Positions 1 to 8,758 of a stretch of 64,000 bases of DNA are shown here, one piece after another. The translations under genes and the position numbers were made by a program. The DNA is from an uncultured Bacteroidota bacterium (GTDB lineage: Bacteria; Bacteroidota; Bacteroidia; Chitinophagales; Chitinophagaceae), in contig CAISPO010000018.1 in the NCBI GenBank assembly GCA_903887415.1, positions 62,001-126,000 on the forward strand, given 5' to 3'. The notes beneath the pieces were generated by a model. It worked only from the letters and a program-made list of their open reading frames with translations. It searched no databases and had not been told where the DNA came from. The number at the start of each line of letters is the position of its first letter. The stretch's first letter is position 1.

Positions 1-1032
1 GGGGAAGGACAATGGCATCACAAAACAAATGGTAACAATAGAAAAAGCAAAGAACAGGAACATTGCTTTGCCCTCACTGCTGATCTTTCTGAATCGTATA
101 ATGGTATAGCCAAATACAAAGGCTAGTAAAGTATAAACTGCAATGAGCGCCCATACCGACTCAAAAAAAGAATAGGCGGCTTTCTTTGTTTCAAAAGAAA
201 AATAGCGCCCGAGCAGCAGAATATGAAAAAGGTATTTCGGCAGCTTCGACAGATAGTCCGTCAGTGCCTGGTTTATTTCAATTTTGTGCGGGTGAAGCTG
301 TTTATAGGTTGCCTTAAGCGCGATAAAATAAATGCATAACAGAATGACTTGCGGTATAAAGAAATACAAAACAGTTCGCCGGAAAACAGCCTTGTCATAA
401 TTAAGCGCATAGCGGTAATACAGCGCAATAAACAGCACAAACACTGGCACGAGATAAAATATCTCCAGCGTCAGCGAAGCCATTACAAACAGCAGGACGG
501 CCCCCCATATATACTTGCTACGCTGTGTACGCTGGTATTGCTGCACCCACAGCATGATCAGCAGAATGAACAGGAAACACTGGAGGTAATGATAGTATGC
601 TTTGCACACAATGATCTCGGATATATGTGGCGATACGGTGAAGATCACCACACTGCAAAACGCTATAAGACGGGCATTCTTAACGGTTGAATCTTCAAGA
701 ATACGGGCGCCAAAAATAAAGAACAGCAATGCGTTTATTGCTTGCAGAGTAATATACAGCACCGTCCACAAACACGGATTTATTCCCCACAGCTTGTAGA
801 ACACAACATAATGCAGTGTGAATAATTGATAAAAGCTCTGATCGGTGGATGTGGTGCGGTTTATAAAATCCCAGAATCCCTGGTGCTTCAGATGATATAA
901 AAAACCTGCCCCATCAATCACCCAGCCCGTTTTGCCTGCCGGTATGTATAACACAAACGTAAGCAGCCACAGCAGGATGAATACCCACATGTTCCTATTA
1001 CCGGGAAGCCTTGCTATCAGACTATTGATCAT
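1..1032 (-). CDS. GT-C (TMTC-like) membrane glycosyltransferase, 3' part beyond the window
   Basis: An open frame of 344 codons runs from an ATG at 1032 to the left edge without a stop, so the gene is partial. It is a paralogue of the next two genes upstream. Shared features are an N-terminal membrane helix (about residues 16-33), a loop with a conserved Asp (about 40), and the SPHISEIIV...YHYLQ segment (about 134-151), which resembles the HPxxxEAVAW region of TMTC/PMT-type GT-C enzymes. Here the Trp-Glu of the paralogues is Cys-Lys, a possible sign of functional divergence. It starts 12 bp after the stop of the preceding gene, so it is probably cotranscribed. The family assignment is from motif resemblance; substrate and activity are inferred only. 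Confidence 0.72.
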   Translation of the reverse strand, partial: MINSLIARLPGNRNMWVFILLWLLTFVLYIPAGKTGWVIDGAGFLYHLKHQGFWDFINRTTSTDQSFYQLFTLHYVVFYKLWGINPCLWTVLYITLQAINALLFFIFGARILEDSTVKNARLIAFCSVVIFTVSPHISEIIVCKAYYHYLQCFLFILLIMLWVQQYQRTQRSKYIWGAVLLFVMASLTLEIFYLVPVFVLFIALYYRYALNYDKAVFRRTVLYFFIPQVILLCIYFIALKATYKQLHPHKIEINQALTDYLSKLPKYLFHILLLGRYFSFETKKAAYSFFESVWALIAVYTLLAFVFGYTIIRFRKISSEGKAMFLFFAFSIVTICFVMPLSFP

Positions 1033-1044
1033 TTTCTCACTGTA

Positions 1045-2736
1045 TTAGTATTGATCTTCCTTTTTGTTCCAGTCAACGTTTCTCCACTGGCCAGCAATGG
1101 AGTATAACAACATATACCCGTTTGCCGGATGCTTTAAAGTCAGTTCATACAGATTCCCCGGTTTCATTTCGAGCCGGTAGTCCGCATTTTCATAATTTTT
1201 GCAGCCATACGATTCATACCACCACCACGTGCCCCACTGATTGAGATAAACCCTTACCGTACTGTCATTTACAACTTTCACATGTGCGCCATCTATTTTC
1301 GACAGCATATTAAATGCAGCGGCATCATATATTTTGTTCGGCACTTTTTTCCCTGTGTACAATTCGTACATCATCTTAAATTGACCGTCAGACTCAGCGC
1401 CGATCATCGGTACGCCATCCATGTTCTGGGGCAGGTTCAGCAGCACCACAGTTTTATTGCCGGGGTCGGGAAATTCGTGCAGCAGCCTGTTGTCCACATA
1501 GGTGGCATGTTTCCAGATCAGGTTTTCTCTTGTCGTAAAATATATGTTGACGAGGCAAAATATGCCCAGTATAACGATACGGATAAGCCTAACCGGGATA
1601 TAGCTTACCAGCAGCACCAGCAGCATATAAATGAATGCATCCAGGAAATAAGTATAGCGGTCATAAGCCACCAGTTGGATGACCGGAAAAGCAAGCGGCA
1701 TAACAATGACTATGCTCATCATTATCCAGACAAAGAGGAGCACACCGGCACGGCCTTTCGCGCTCATTTTGCCCGTTTGCGAAATGATGCCGAAGAATAT
1801 AAGTACCACAATGTTATAGAAGATGATCAGCGCCTGTCTTGATCCGACAAACTCGTAAACTTGCATACGAACATCCTGCGGGAAGAATCGGCCATAAAAC
1901 AGGATGTGGAAGATATATCGTGGCGCCTTGCAAATGTAGGAGGAGAAAGGCTGCCAGGTGTTTTCCCCGATATGTGCCAGTTGGCCATGATACCAGGCGC
2001 GCAATACAATGATGTGCAATGCAAAAATCACCAGCTGAGGTAAGAAAAAGCGGCTCAATGTTTTCCTGAAAACTTGTTTGTCATATCCCAACGCAAGGCG
2101 GTAATAGCTTGTCAGTGCCAGCGTGAACCACGGCGTGAGGTAGAATATCTCCAGGGAATAAGAAGAACAGAAATAAACGAAGCCGGCGAGTAAGGCATAT
2201 TTTGGTTGCTGGCTGTGCTGGTATTTTTGCACACAGTGTAGTACCAGTAAAATAAGCAGAAATCCTTGCAGGTAGTGATAGGCAGCTTCCCATACAATAA
2301 CCTCGGAGATATGCGGGCAAACCGTGTATAAAACCATTGCGGCAAAAGCCGTTTCCTTTCCCTTCTTTATTCCGGAGTCATCAAACAACCTCCTGCAGAT
2401 AAGGAAGAAAAGAAAAGCATTGGTGGCGTGCATCGTCACCATAAGCGTATGCCATGCATAAGGATTGGCATTAAAGGCTTTGTAAAACAGGTAGGTAGTG
2501 AATTGTGTGAACTGGTACAGGCTTGGGATCCCTGATTGGGCATTATTAATATAATCCCAAAAGCGAAGGGTTCTGATGTTGTGCAGCCATCCTTCCGAAT
2601 CCGCGACCCATCCTGCTTTTGCAGCCGGCAGGTAAATAATAAAAGTGATCAGCCATAAAGCAGCAAACACAACAATGTTCCTGTTCAGGAAATGCGTGTA
2701 AGATTTTTTATTGGTCTCAATTGTGCTGGTATTCAA
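1045..2736 (-). CDS. GT-C (TMTC-like) polytopic membrane protein, putative glycosyltransferase
   Basis: This 563-residue protein has about ten hydrophobic segments in residues 20-410 and a soluble C-terminal domain of about 150 residues. A conserved Asp in the first loop (D46), the PHISEVIVWE segment (141-150) and YDRYTY (358-363) parallel the catalytic-loop acid, the EAVAW segment and the RYLYLP motif of TMTC-type GT-C glycosyltransferases that use lipid-linked sugars. It lies between two paralogues in one operon, with 27 bp upstream and 12 bp downstream. Given the O-acyltransferase genes upstream, a role in building or decorating a surface glycan is likely but inferred. It could also be a non-catalytic polymer-handling membrane protein. 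Confidence 0.75.
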   Translation of the reverse strand: MNTSTIETNKKSYTHFLNRNIVVFAALWLITFIIYLPAAKAGWVADSEGWLHNIRTLRFWDYINNAQSGIPSLYQFTQFTTYLFYKAFNANPYAWHTLMVTMHATNAFLFFLICRRLFDDSGIKKGKETAFAAMVLYTVCPHISEVIVWEAAYHYLQGFLLILLVLHCVQKYQHSQQPKYALLAGFVYFCSSYSLEIFYLTPWFTLALTSYYRLALGYDKQVFRKTLSRFFLPQLVIFALHIIVLRAWYHGQLAHIGENTWQPFSSYICKAPRYIFHILFYGRFFPQDVRMQVYEFVGSRQALIIFYNIVVLIFFGIISQTGKMSAKGRAGVLLFVWIMMSIVIVMPLAFPVIQLVAYDRYTYFLDAFIYMLLVLLVSYIPVRLIRIVILGIFCLVNIYFTTRENLIWKHATYVDNRLLHEFPDPGNKTVVLLNLPQNMDGVPMIGAESDGQFKMMYELYTGKKVPNKIYDAAAFNMLSKIDGAHVKVVNDSTVRVYLNQWGTWWWYESYGCKNYENADYRLEMKPGNLYELTLKHPANGYMLLYSIAGQWRNVDWNKKEDQY

Positions 2737-2763
2737 TCGGTAAGGTTATAAAACAAATATAGG

Positions 2764-4443
2764 TCAATATTGCGCAATATTTTTTTTGCTCCAGTCCGCT
2801 GTTTTCCATGCTCCGCCTGTCACGTACAGCAATTTGTACCCATCCGCGGGATGCTTTAATATTATGTTGTACGAGTGTCCCGGATCTTTCATATCTACTT
2901 TGAAATCGGCATTTTCGTAACTGGTGGCGCCCATGCCATAATAGAGCCACCATCTGCCCCAGTCATTTAGGGTTACCGTTGCCATGCTGTCATTTACGAC
3001 GGTTACATTTGCTCCGTCATCCGGGCTGCGCATATAGAATGCCTCTACATCATATACCTGGTTGGTTAACTTTTGGGGCATAATTGCATTATACATCATT
3101 CGGAATTCGCCATCATCCCGTGTGCCCACCATCTGCACACCGTCAAGGCATTCAGGCAGGTTAAGCAGCAGAATTTTTTTTGAAGGGTCGTTCGGGAAAC
3201 CCATTAGTAGATTGTTTACCACCTGCGCCGATTGCTGCCAGTATGCATTCGCCTTATGTGTGAAGCGCAGGTTTATCAGCATATAGCACGCCATAACAGC
3301 AATGAACAGTTTTTTGCCGGCTATTAAATTAATTACTGAAGCTATCAATATGCAAAAGAAGGCGGCAAGCACATAGGTATATCGGTCATAAATAACCAAG
3401 CCGGAATCCGGGAACCACAAAGGCAGTATCAGTGCCAGCGATAGTAGTGTGTATATAAATAGCAACACTGCTGCCTTCGCGGCAGCACTCATTTGCCTGT
3501 AGCGAAACAGAATAAGTAATAGCAATGCAAACACTGCCCCATAAATGCTTACCAGTGCCCCGGTCAATTCTGTGAACCGATAAATTTTACTGCGTAGCTC
3601 CTGTGGCCAGAACCTGCCGAGCAAAAGCAAGTGAAAAATATACTTTGGCGCTTTCGATAAATTCTCGGTGTTTGCCTGCACGGAGGCTGAAGTGACGTGG
3701 GCAATGCTTTCATGATATAATGTATGTAATGCAATGAAATGGGCTGCAAAAAATATAGCCTGTAGCAGTACGCAGTATAATAAGGCGTTGTAAACAATTT
3801 TTTTGTCTGTGCCAATTGCCGAACGATAAAAAAGCACGAGCAGCAAAGTAAAGCACGGCGTGAGGTAAAAAACTTCCAGCGAATAGCTGGACAGCAGGAA
3901 AGTGATGCCCGCACACCATAGATATTTTTTATGCTGCAAAGCCATGTATTGCTGCACACAACGCAAAATCAGCAGCATAAGCATCAGCCCGAGCAGGTAA
4001 TGAAATGCCGATTCCCAAACCACTACCTCTGATATATATGGTGATGCACAAAACAACAGAGTCCCCATGTAAGCTGTTATCGGTGCATTACGCACAGACG
4101 CAGTCTGGAGCAGCACTTTACAGAAAGTAAACAACAGCAGGGCATTTACCGCCTGCATGGTAATAAACAATAAATGCCACAACCATGCATTTGCGCCAAA
4201 CAGCTTGTAGAAAACATAAGTGACGATCTGCGTAAACTGGTACATACTGGGTATGCCAGATCCGGTTCTGTTAATATAATCAGTGAATTTAACCGAGTTC
4301 AAAAATGTCACCCAGCCGGGAAAATCACCTACGCGGCCCGCGTTGGCAGTTGGCAAATACAGCATAAATACAAACGCCCAAAAGACACAGAGTGCCCAAA
4401 AGTTTCCTTGCCATGCATGTAGTTTCGCTTTATTAATATCCAT
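2764..4443 (-). CDS. GT-C (TMTC-like) polytopic membrane protein, putative glycosyltransferase
   Basis: Paralogue of the two downstream genes (559 residues from ATG 4443). The first-loop Asp is D40; SPYISEVVVWESAFHYL and YDRYTYV are conserved, followed by a C-terminal soluble domain with the shared WGRWW-type motif. The open frame continues upstream to a TTG at 4575, but alignment with both paralogues puts the start at MDINKAK (4443). The extra 44 codons read like the last helix and tail of the upstream YfhO-like gene, so they are treated as remnant rather than part of this protein. A second in-frame ATG at 4470 is possible. Likely works in envelope glycan assembly together with the MBOAT and SGNH genes. 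Confidence 0.72.
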   Translation of the reverse strand: MDINKAKLHAWQGNFWALCVFWAFVFMLYLPTANAGRVGDFPGWVTFLNSVKFTDYINRTGSGIPSMYQFTQIVTYVFYKLFGANAWLWHLLFITMQAVNALLLFTFCKVLLQTASVRNAPITAYMGTLLFCASPYISEVVVWESAFHYLLGLMLMLLILRCVQQYMALQHKKYLWCAGITFLLSSYSLEVFYLTPCFTLLLVLFYRSAIGTDKKIVYNALLYCVLLQAIFFAAHFIALHTLYHESIAHVTSASVQANTENLSKAPKYIFHLLLLGRFWPQELRSKIYRFTELTGALVSIYGAVFALLLLILFRYRQMSAAAKAAVLLFIYTLLSLALILPLWFPDSGLVIYDRYTYVLAAFFCILIASVINLIAGKKLFIAVMACYMLINLRFTHKANAYWQQSAQVVNNLLMGFPNDPSKKILLLNLPECLDGVQMVGTRDDGEFRMMYNAIMPQKLTNQVYDVEAFYMRSPDDGANVTVVNDSMATVTLNDWGRWWLYYGMGATSYENADFKVDMKDPGHSYNIILKHPADGYKLLYVTGGAWKTADWSKKNIAQY

Positions 4444-5026
4444 AAAAGCACCCTTGAGATTCGATACCATATTAAGCAGGTTTTTTGGAAGACGGGATGA
4501 ATATTTTTTTATTTGCCTGCCGAAAAGCCACAACCCGGCGTAAAGCAGGATGCCCCCAAGACCAACAACCGCCAATTATCATAAATCCGCAAAAGGCATA
4601 CGACAAGCTACCTGCAAGTGATGCGTAAGCAGACAATCTCACCGCCCTTAAATAATAGTAAAAAATAAGTCCGCTGAATAATACTTTCGCCAACTCTTTG
4701 TACACCATAGCAAAATATATATGCTTCTGGCCTACGATGTATAAAGCGATGTCGAACGGGTCGTGAAGAATAAAAGGGAATGTATTTTGTCCCATGCCTT
4801 CATAGAATGACCACTTAGGAAGCCCATTTTTAGCAATGTAGCCGGCATTATTGTACAGGAAGGGATAAATACCATTGTAGGAGTCGCTGGCAACGCCTTT
4901 AAAAAAATAAACCTTTTGAAAAAGCAGGTAGTCTTTAAATACCGCAAAACCGATCAGCGACAGCAGGAACAATACCACCCATGGCATGTGCCTGTCGCTA
5001 ACCGTAAATGTCTCTTTTTTGATCAT
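4444..5026 (-). pseudogene. YfhO-like membrane protein remnant with internal deletion
   Basis: The frame from ATG 5026 gives 184 residues. The first 150 or so look like the N-terminus of a YfhO family membrane protein: a cytosolic leader, a helix at about 14-34, a lumenal loop with NGIYPF, GMGQNTFPF and HDPFDI, then further helices ending at CGFMIIGG. YfhO proteins are normally about 750-850 residues. At about 4575 the frame changes. The plus-one frame then reads a single hydrophobic helix followed by a basic tail, as at the C-terminus of such proteins, and runs without a stop into the next gene. This suggests loss of some 600 central codons. The 184-residue product may still be made, but is unlikely to be functional. 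Confidence 0.55.
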
Positions 5027-5053
5027 TTTGCCCGTGCCAAATGTAATTCAATA

Positions 5054-6130
5054 TCAACGACCAGATGTATCTGTCAGGAGGTGTTTGTTCAACAAGTCGA
5101 GCCATAATTGCTTGCCTTTGTGGTTCCAGTGGGTATCACCAGGCAAGTAGTAGATTTCTTTGGAGTGTTTGAACGTTGTATAAATATCTATGATCTTCAT
5201 TCTTAGCCGAGGATTATTCTGAACCATCGGGATAAGGTTATTATATCCATCGGGCTGCATGATTGTAGCTGAATTCGGGATGACGGAGAAATATACTTCT
5301 GCAAATCCAGCAGCTTTATAGTGATCATATATTCCATTCAGAACATCAACAATGGTTGACGCGTCTGCCGGTGATACCGGGTGGTATGAACTGCCGATAT
5401 CCGTCTTGCTTATCGTCTCTTTCAGAAAGAGAAACTTTCTGTCGTCAGAGATTACTACATCGCCGGAGGCGCGGTTGAAAAAATAATAATTGAGGGCGGC
5501 CTTTGACTCGAACATGGGCATCATAAAGTTGTAATTAAAAAGGTTGAACTGCAGATTCTGGTTGATATTTTTATTAAACAAGCTATTGACCGAAATGGAT
5601 GGTAACATCGAACTGTAGCAAATACCGGCATCTGCGCGAACTGGAAGGGTTGAAATTTTTTTTGCTTTTATTGTGGTATCAATTACTTCGTTAAACATTT
5701 GGAAGCCCGTGAAATAGCTTTGCAGGTAACGCTCAGATACTTCAATGACCAGCACGTTTTTTTTAGTTGTATCAAGGTGGTATTTCAGACCATGATTACG
5801 TTGAAAATAACAAAATGACTCGAGGCCGGCGAAGTCGGAATCGCAGAGGTGCCACGTGAAGCTGTCCCCATCCATATAGAGCACCATTTTTCTTTGCCCG
5901 TTGAAAGAAGGGTGCTTAAATCCGCCTCTTGGGTTAGGCTGGTTGAATCTGCTTACAATATCAAGGTAAGACATGCTCACCAGGTCGCCGTTAAGACATT
6001 GATACGTGCCCCACCAGTAGTTGTTATCCCTTTTATCTGAGGTGTATTTCATCGCAGTGCGGGAAGTGGAGAGCGTAAGCGCCATCAGCCCAAACGCGAT
6101 CAGAATATCCCTGGCTATCTTTTTGAACAT
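5054..6130 (-). CDS. AlgX/AlgJ-like SGNH-fold glycan O-acetyltransferase partner
   Basis: The protein has 358 residues with an N-terminal signal-anchor helix (about 8-22). A GDS nucleophile block (88-90, in LYMDGDSFTWH) and a C-terminal GDTHWN block (about 331-336) supply the Ser and Asp/His of an SGNH catalytic triad, as in AlgJ, AlgX and DltD-type proteins. These act outside the inner membrane and transfer acyl groups delivered by an MBOAT partner. The MBOAT gene ends only 3 bp upstream. It is a close paralogue of the split gene at 7559-8649. The glycan substrate cannot be told from sequence. Confidence 0.82.
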   Translation of the reverse strand: MFKKIARDILIAFGLMALTLSTSRTAMKYTSDKRDNNYWWGTYQCLNGDLVSMSYLDIVSRFNQPNPRGGFKHPSFNGQRKMVLYMDGDSFTWHLCDSDFAGLESFCYFQRNHGLKYHLDTTKKNVLVIEVSERYLQSYFTGFQMFNEVIDTTIKAKKISTLPVRADAGICYSSMLPSISVNSLFNKNINQNLQFNLFNYNFMMPMFESKAALNYYFFNRASGDVVISDDRKFLFLKETISKTDIGSSYHPVSPADASTIVDVLNGIYDHYKAAGFAEVYFSVIPNSATIMQPDGYNNLIPMVQNNPRLRMKIIDIYTTFKHSKEIYYLPGDTHWNHKGKQLWLDLLNKHLLTDTSGR

Positions 6131-6133
6131 TCC

Positions 6134-7528
6134 TTAAAATTGAAAGTAAATAAATTGATTTTCGGAAAATACACCCAGGTAATAACAAGCTAGTATCATA
6201 GCTCCGGCATAACAATAAAACCCTGCATCGCTTTTTATCGTGTGCGCAGGCCGATATTTTTCACGAGCCAGTAATATTCCTATAATAATTGCCGAGAATA
6301 CCAGCTCAGTCCTTGATACACCGATGTAATTAGACCCGCCGTGGAACGCAAAAATTTCGCGGATATATGTGATTGCAACGCCTATATTCTCCGATCTGAA
6401 AAATATCCAGAGAAAAGTGATCAACACAAAATTGAATAGTATGCGGGCCAGCACGGTCAGGTCCGTTTTCTTTTTTGTATCCTGCTTTTTTCCCCATGTA
6501 AGTAATATGACGAGTAGCCCATGCATAAGGCCCCAGGCTAAAAAAGTCCAGTTGGCGCCGTGCCAAAGCCCGCTAACCAGGAATACAATCAATATATTGA
6601 GTTTGCTCCGGAATGCGCCCCTTCGGTTTCCACCAAGCGGTATATATAAGTAGTCGCGGAACCAACTGGAAAGAGAAATATGCCACCTGCTCCAGAAGTT
6701 GCTGATAGTATGCGACAGGTACGGCTGATTGAAATTTTCCATCAGTTTTATGTTCATCACTTTTGCGGCACCGATGGCGATATCTGAATAGCCGGAAAAG
6801 TCGCAATAGATCTGAAAAGAGTAAAAGACTGCTCCCGCGAACAGTGCCAGCGATGAGCTTTCATGTGTATGTCCATATGTGCGCTCTACGATCATTGCCA
6901 GACGGTCGGCAATAACGACCTTTTTGAAAAACCCCCATAACATGCGCGATGTGCCTTCTTTTACATTATCCCAGTCATATGCCCTGAATTCTTTTAGCTG
7001 TGGTAATACATTCTGCGGGCGCTCTATAGGCCCTGCCACCAGTTGCGGGTAGAACATTACATACAGCGCATACGTACCAAAGTTCTTCTCGGCCTTTTGG
7101 TTCTTTCTATATACCTCTATCGTATAGCTCATCGCCTGGAAGGTATGGAACGATAGCCCTATTGGCAGCGCGATCTTCAGCATAGGAAGCGTCACCGACT
7201 TACCGAAAAAAAGCGATCCGGCATGTATATTGTCAATGAAGAAGTTGTAGTATTTGAACACGGCCAGTACGCCTATATTGGCAATGAGGCTTACCACCAG
7301 CCATGCTCTGCGTGCGCTTCCTTCATTTTTTTCTATTAGCAGGCCTGCGATATAGTCTATTATTATTGTTCCTCCCAATATCAGGATATATTCCGGGATG
7401 AACGACATATAGAAATAGCAGCTCGCTATCAGGAGCAGCAATACTCTTCCTTTCTGGTTTTTTATCCTGAAAAACCAGAGTGTGACCACCATGAAAAAGA
7501 CAAGGAATTGCAGCGAATTGAATGTCAT
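6134..7528 (-). CDS. MBOAT family membrane-bound O-acyltransferase (AlgI-like)
   Basis: This 464-residue polytopic protein has the family landmarks: PQLVAGPIERP at 161-171, FWSRWHISLSSWFRDYLYIP at 278-297, and the conserved His (H323) in GLWHGANWTF. It should move acetyl groups from cytosolic acetyl-CoA across the inner membrane for O-acetylation of an exported polysaccharide. SGNH-type partners lie on both sides (30 bp upstream and 3 bp downstream), the usual AlgI plus AlgJ/X arrangement. Length is typical of AlgI. Family call is firm; the acceptor is unknown. Confidence 0.93.
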   Translation of the reverse strand: MTFNSLQFLVFFMVVTLWFFRIKNQKGRVLLLLIASCYFYMSFIPEYILILGGTIIIDYIAGLLIEKNEGSARRAWLVVSLIANIGVLAVFKYYNFFIDNIHAGSLFFGKSVTLPMLKIALPIGLSFHTFQAMSYTIEVYRKNQKAEKNFGTYALYVMFYPQLVAGPIERPQNVLPQLKEFRAYDWDNVKEGTSRMLWGFFKKVVIADRLAMIVERTYGHTHESSSLALFAGAVFYSFQIYCDFSGYSDIAIGAAKVMNIKLMENFNQPYLSHTISNFWSRWHISLSSWFRDYLYIPLGGNRRGAFRSKLNILIVFLVSGLWHGANWTFLAWGLMHGLLVILLTWGKKQDTKKKTDLTVLARILFNFVLITFLWIFFRSENIGVAITYIREIFAFHGGSNYIGVSRTELVFSAIIIGILLAREKYRPAHTIKSDAGFYCYAGAMILACYYLGVFSENQFIYFQF

Positions 7529-7558
7529 AGGCGAACCTCTTGGTTGTGGATAAAGTTA

Positions 7559-8649
7559 CTATTCCTGCTTCCTTTTTCTCAATATATTATTCACCTGTTG
7601 CAGCCACAAATGCAAGCCTCTATTACTCCAGTGCGTATCGCCAGCCCTATACAATGACGCGGGCTCCTGCGCTTGTTTAAAAAGAGTGTACATATCAATA
7701 CTAGGCATTTTCATTTTCGGGTGATTTTGTATTAGCGGTATCAGGTTGTTGTATGGCGCTGGCTGCAAGATTGAAGCTGGGTTAGGGATAGCTGAAAAAT
7801 ACACCTCATCAAATCCCGCTTGCTTGTAGTGGTCGTATATGGTGTCCAGCGATGCTACTATGGTGCTTACTTCATTGCTGCCAAGCCGGTCATAACTGCT
7901 GCACAGATTGTTTTGCATGGTCGTGATCTTATAAAAAAGATAATTTCCATCATCTGAGATCACCACATCCCCGGATGCCCGGTTGAATAAAGTGTAATTC
8001 AGTACCGCTTTTACCTGCCTCGGAAATATCAGGAAATTGTAGTTGAACAAATGATATTCCAGGTTCTGGTTGATTTGGGGATTGAACAGGTCGGCTATGC
8101 TGAAGCCGGTATTTAACGGCAGTTTTTTTTCTGTTGATTAGTGGCCAGGGCTTTTGCGGCATCAGGCTCGCCTTTCACGCGCAGATTTTGCAGCAAAGCA
8201 GGCGTTCTGAACCGCTCCCGCACAAACCGTTCAGATGCTTCTATGATAAGGATGTTTTTCTTCCGTGGGTTCAGCGTATAATCACGTGTATCATACCGGA
8301 AGTGAAAAAAGAAGCTGTCAAGGCCGGTAAATGCAGTCTTAGGGATATCCATTACATAACTGTCTCCGTAAAGGTACAGGTCTATATTTTTACAAGAGCT
8401 GTCCGGCAGATGTTCAAATGAGTAATCCCTCGGTGCACAGAATTTTTTTATCCGGTCCAGGTAGGCCATTGAGGTAAGGTCGCCCCATCTGCCGCTTTGC
8501 TCGCCCCACCATGTTCCGTGAAATAAAGGATACGACCTCCTGTCCTGGATCCATTCTGATAGGTTCTTTGATGTGGACAGGACAAGGGCTGTAATCCCTG
8601 TGAGCACAGCTACGTAAGCAAAGATTTTTTTCACCCACATCAGCATCAT
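7559..8649 (-). pseudogene. AlgX/AlgJ-like SGNH protein split by a frameshift at a slippery A8 tract
   Basis: Two frames together encode one protein of about 363 residues, matching the 358-residue paralogue at 5054-6130. The first runs from ATG 8649 to a stop at 8113 and has the signal anchor and GDS block (LYLYGDSYVMD). The second continues to 7559 and ends with GDTHWSNRG. Reading is restored by a -1 shift at 8122-8129, where the minus strand has eight A followed by C. In the zero frame this is AAA AAA AAC, which contains the canonical heptamer A AAA AAC. After the shift the reading LPLNTGFSIADLFNPQINQN aligns with the paralogue without a gap. It could be a decayed gene, a homopolymer sequencing error, or a productive slippage site. 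Confidence 0.75.
8122..8129 (-). other. A8 homopolymer, candidate -1 frameshift site
   Basis: Eight A on the minus strand followed by C, in phase as A AAA AAC. A -1 shift here joins the two halves of the SGNH gene exactly. In the zero frame a TAA follows three codons after the tract. No strong stimulatory hairpin was recognised by eye just downstream. Confidence 0.6.
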
Positions 8650-8699
8650 TTTTTATACGGAAGCAGTTGCCCCGTGCGCCTTTATTTCGATATACCGAT

Positions 8700-8736
8700 A
8701 AAAAATAAAAGCCGTTCCTGCAAAGAAACGGCTTTT
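8700..8736 (-). terminator. Rho-independent terminator of glnN
   Basis: A perfect 10-bp stem, AAAAGCCGTT (8707-8716) with AACGGCTTTT (8727-8736), and a 10-nt loop lie 22 bp after the glnN stop. On the minus strand the hairpin is followed by TATTTTTTA. The A-rich opposite side may let it work in both directions. Confidence 0.8.
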
Positions 8737-8758
8737 ACACTTATTTTTATATCCGCAA

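Noticed and set aside
4444-4575. Treating the 44 upstream codons as part of the GT-C protein
   Set aside because: Alignment with two paralogues starts at ATG 4443; the extra codons start from TTG and resemble the upstream gene's tail.
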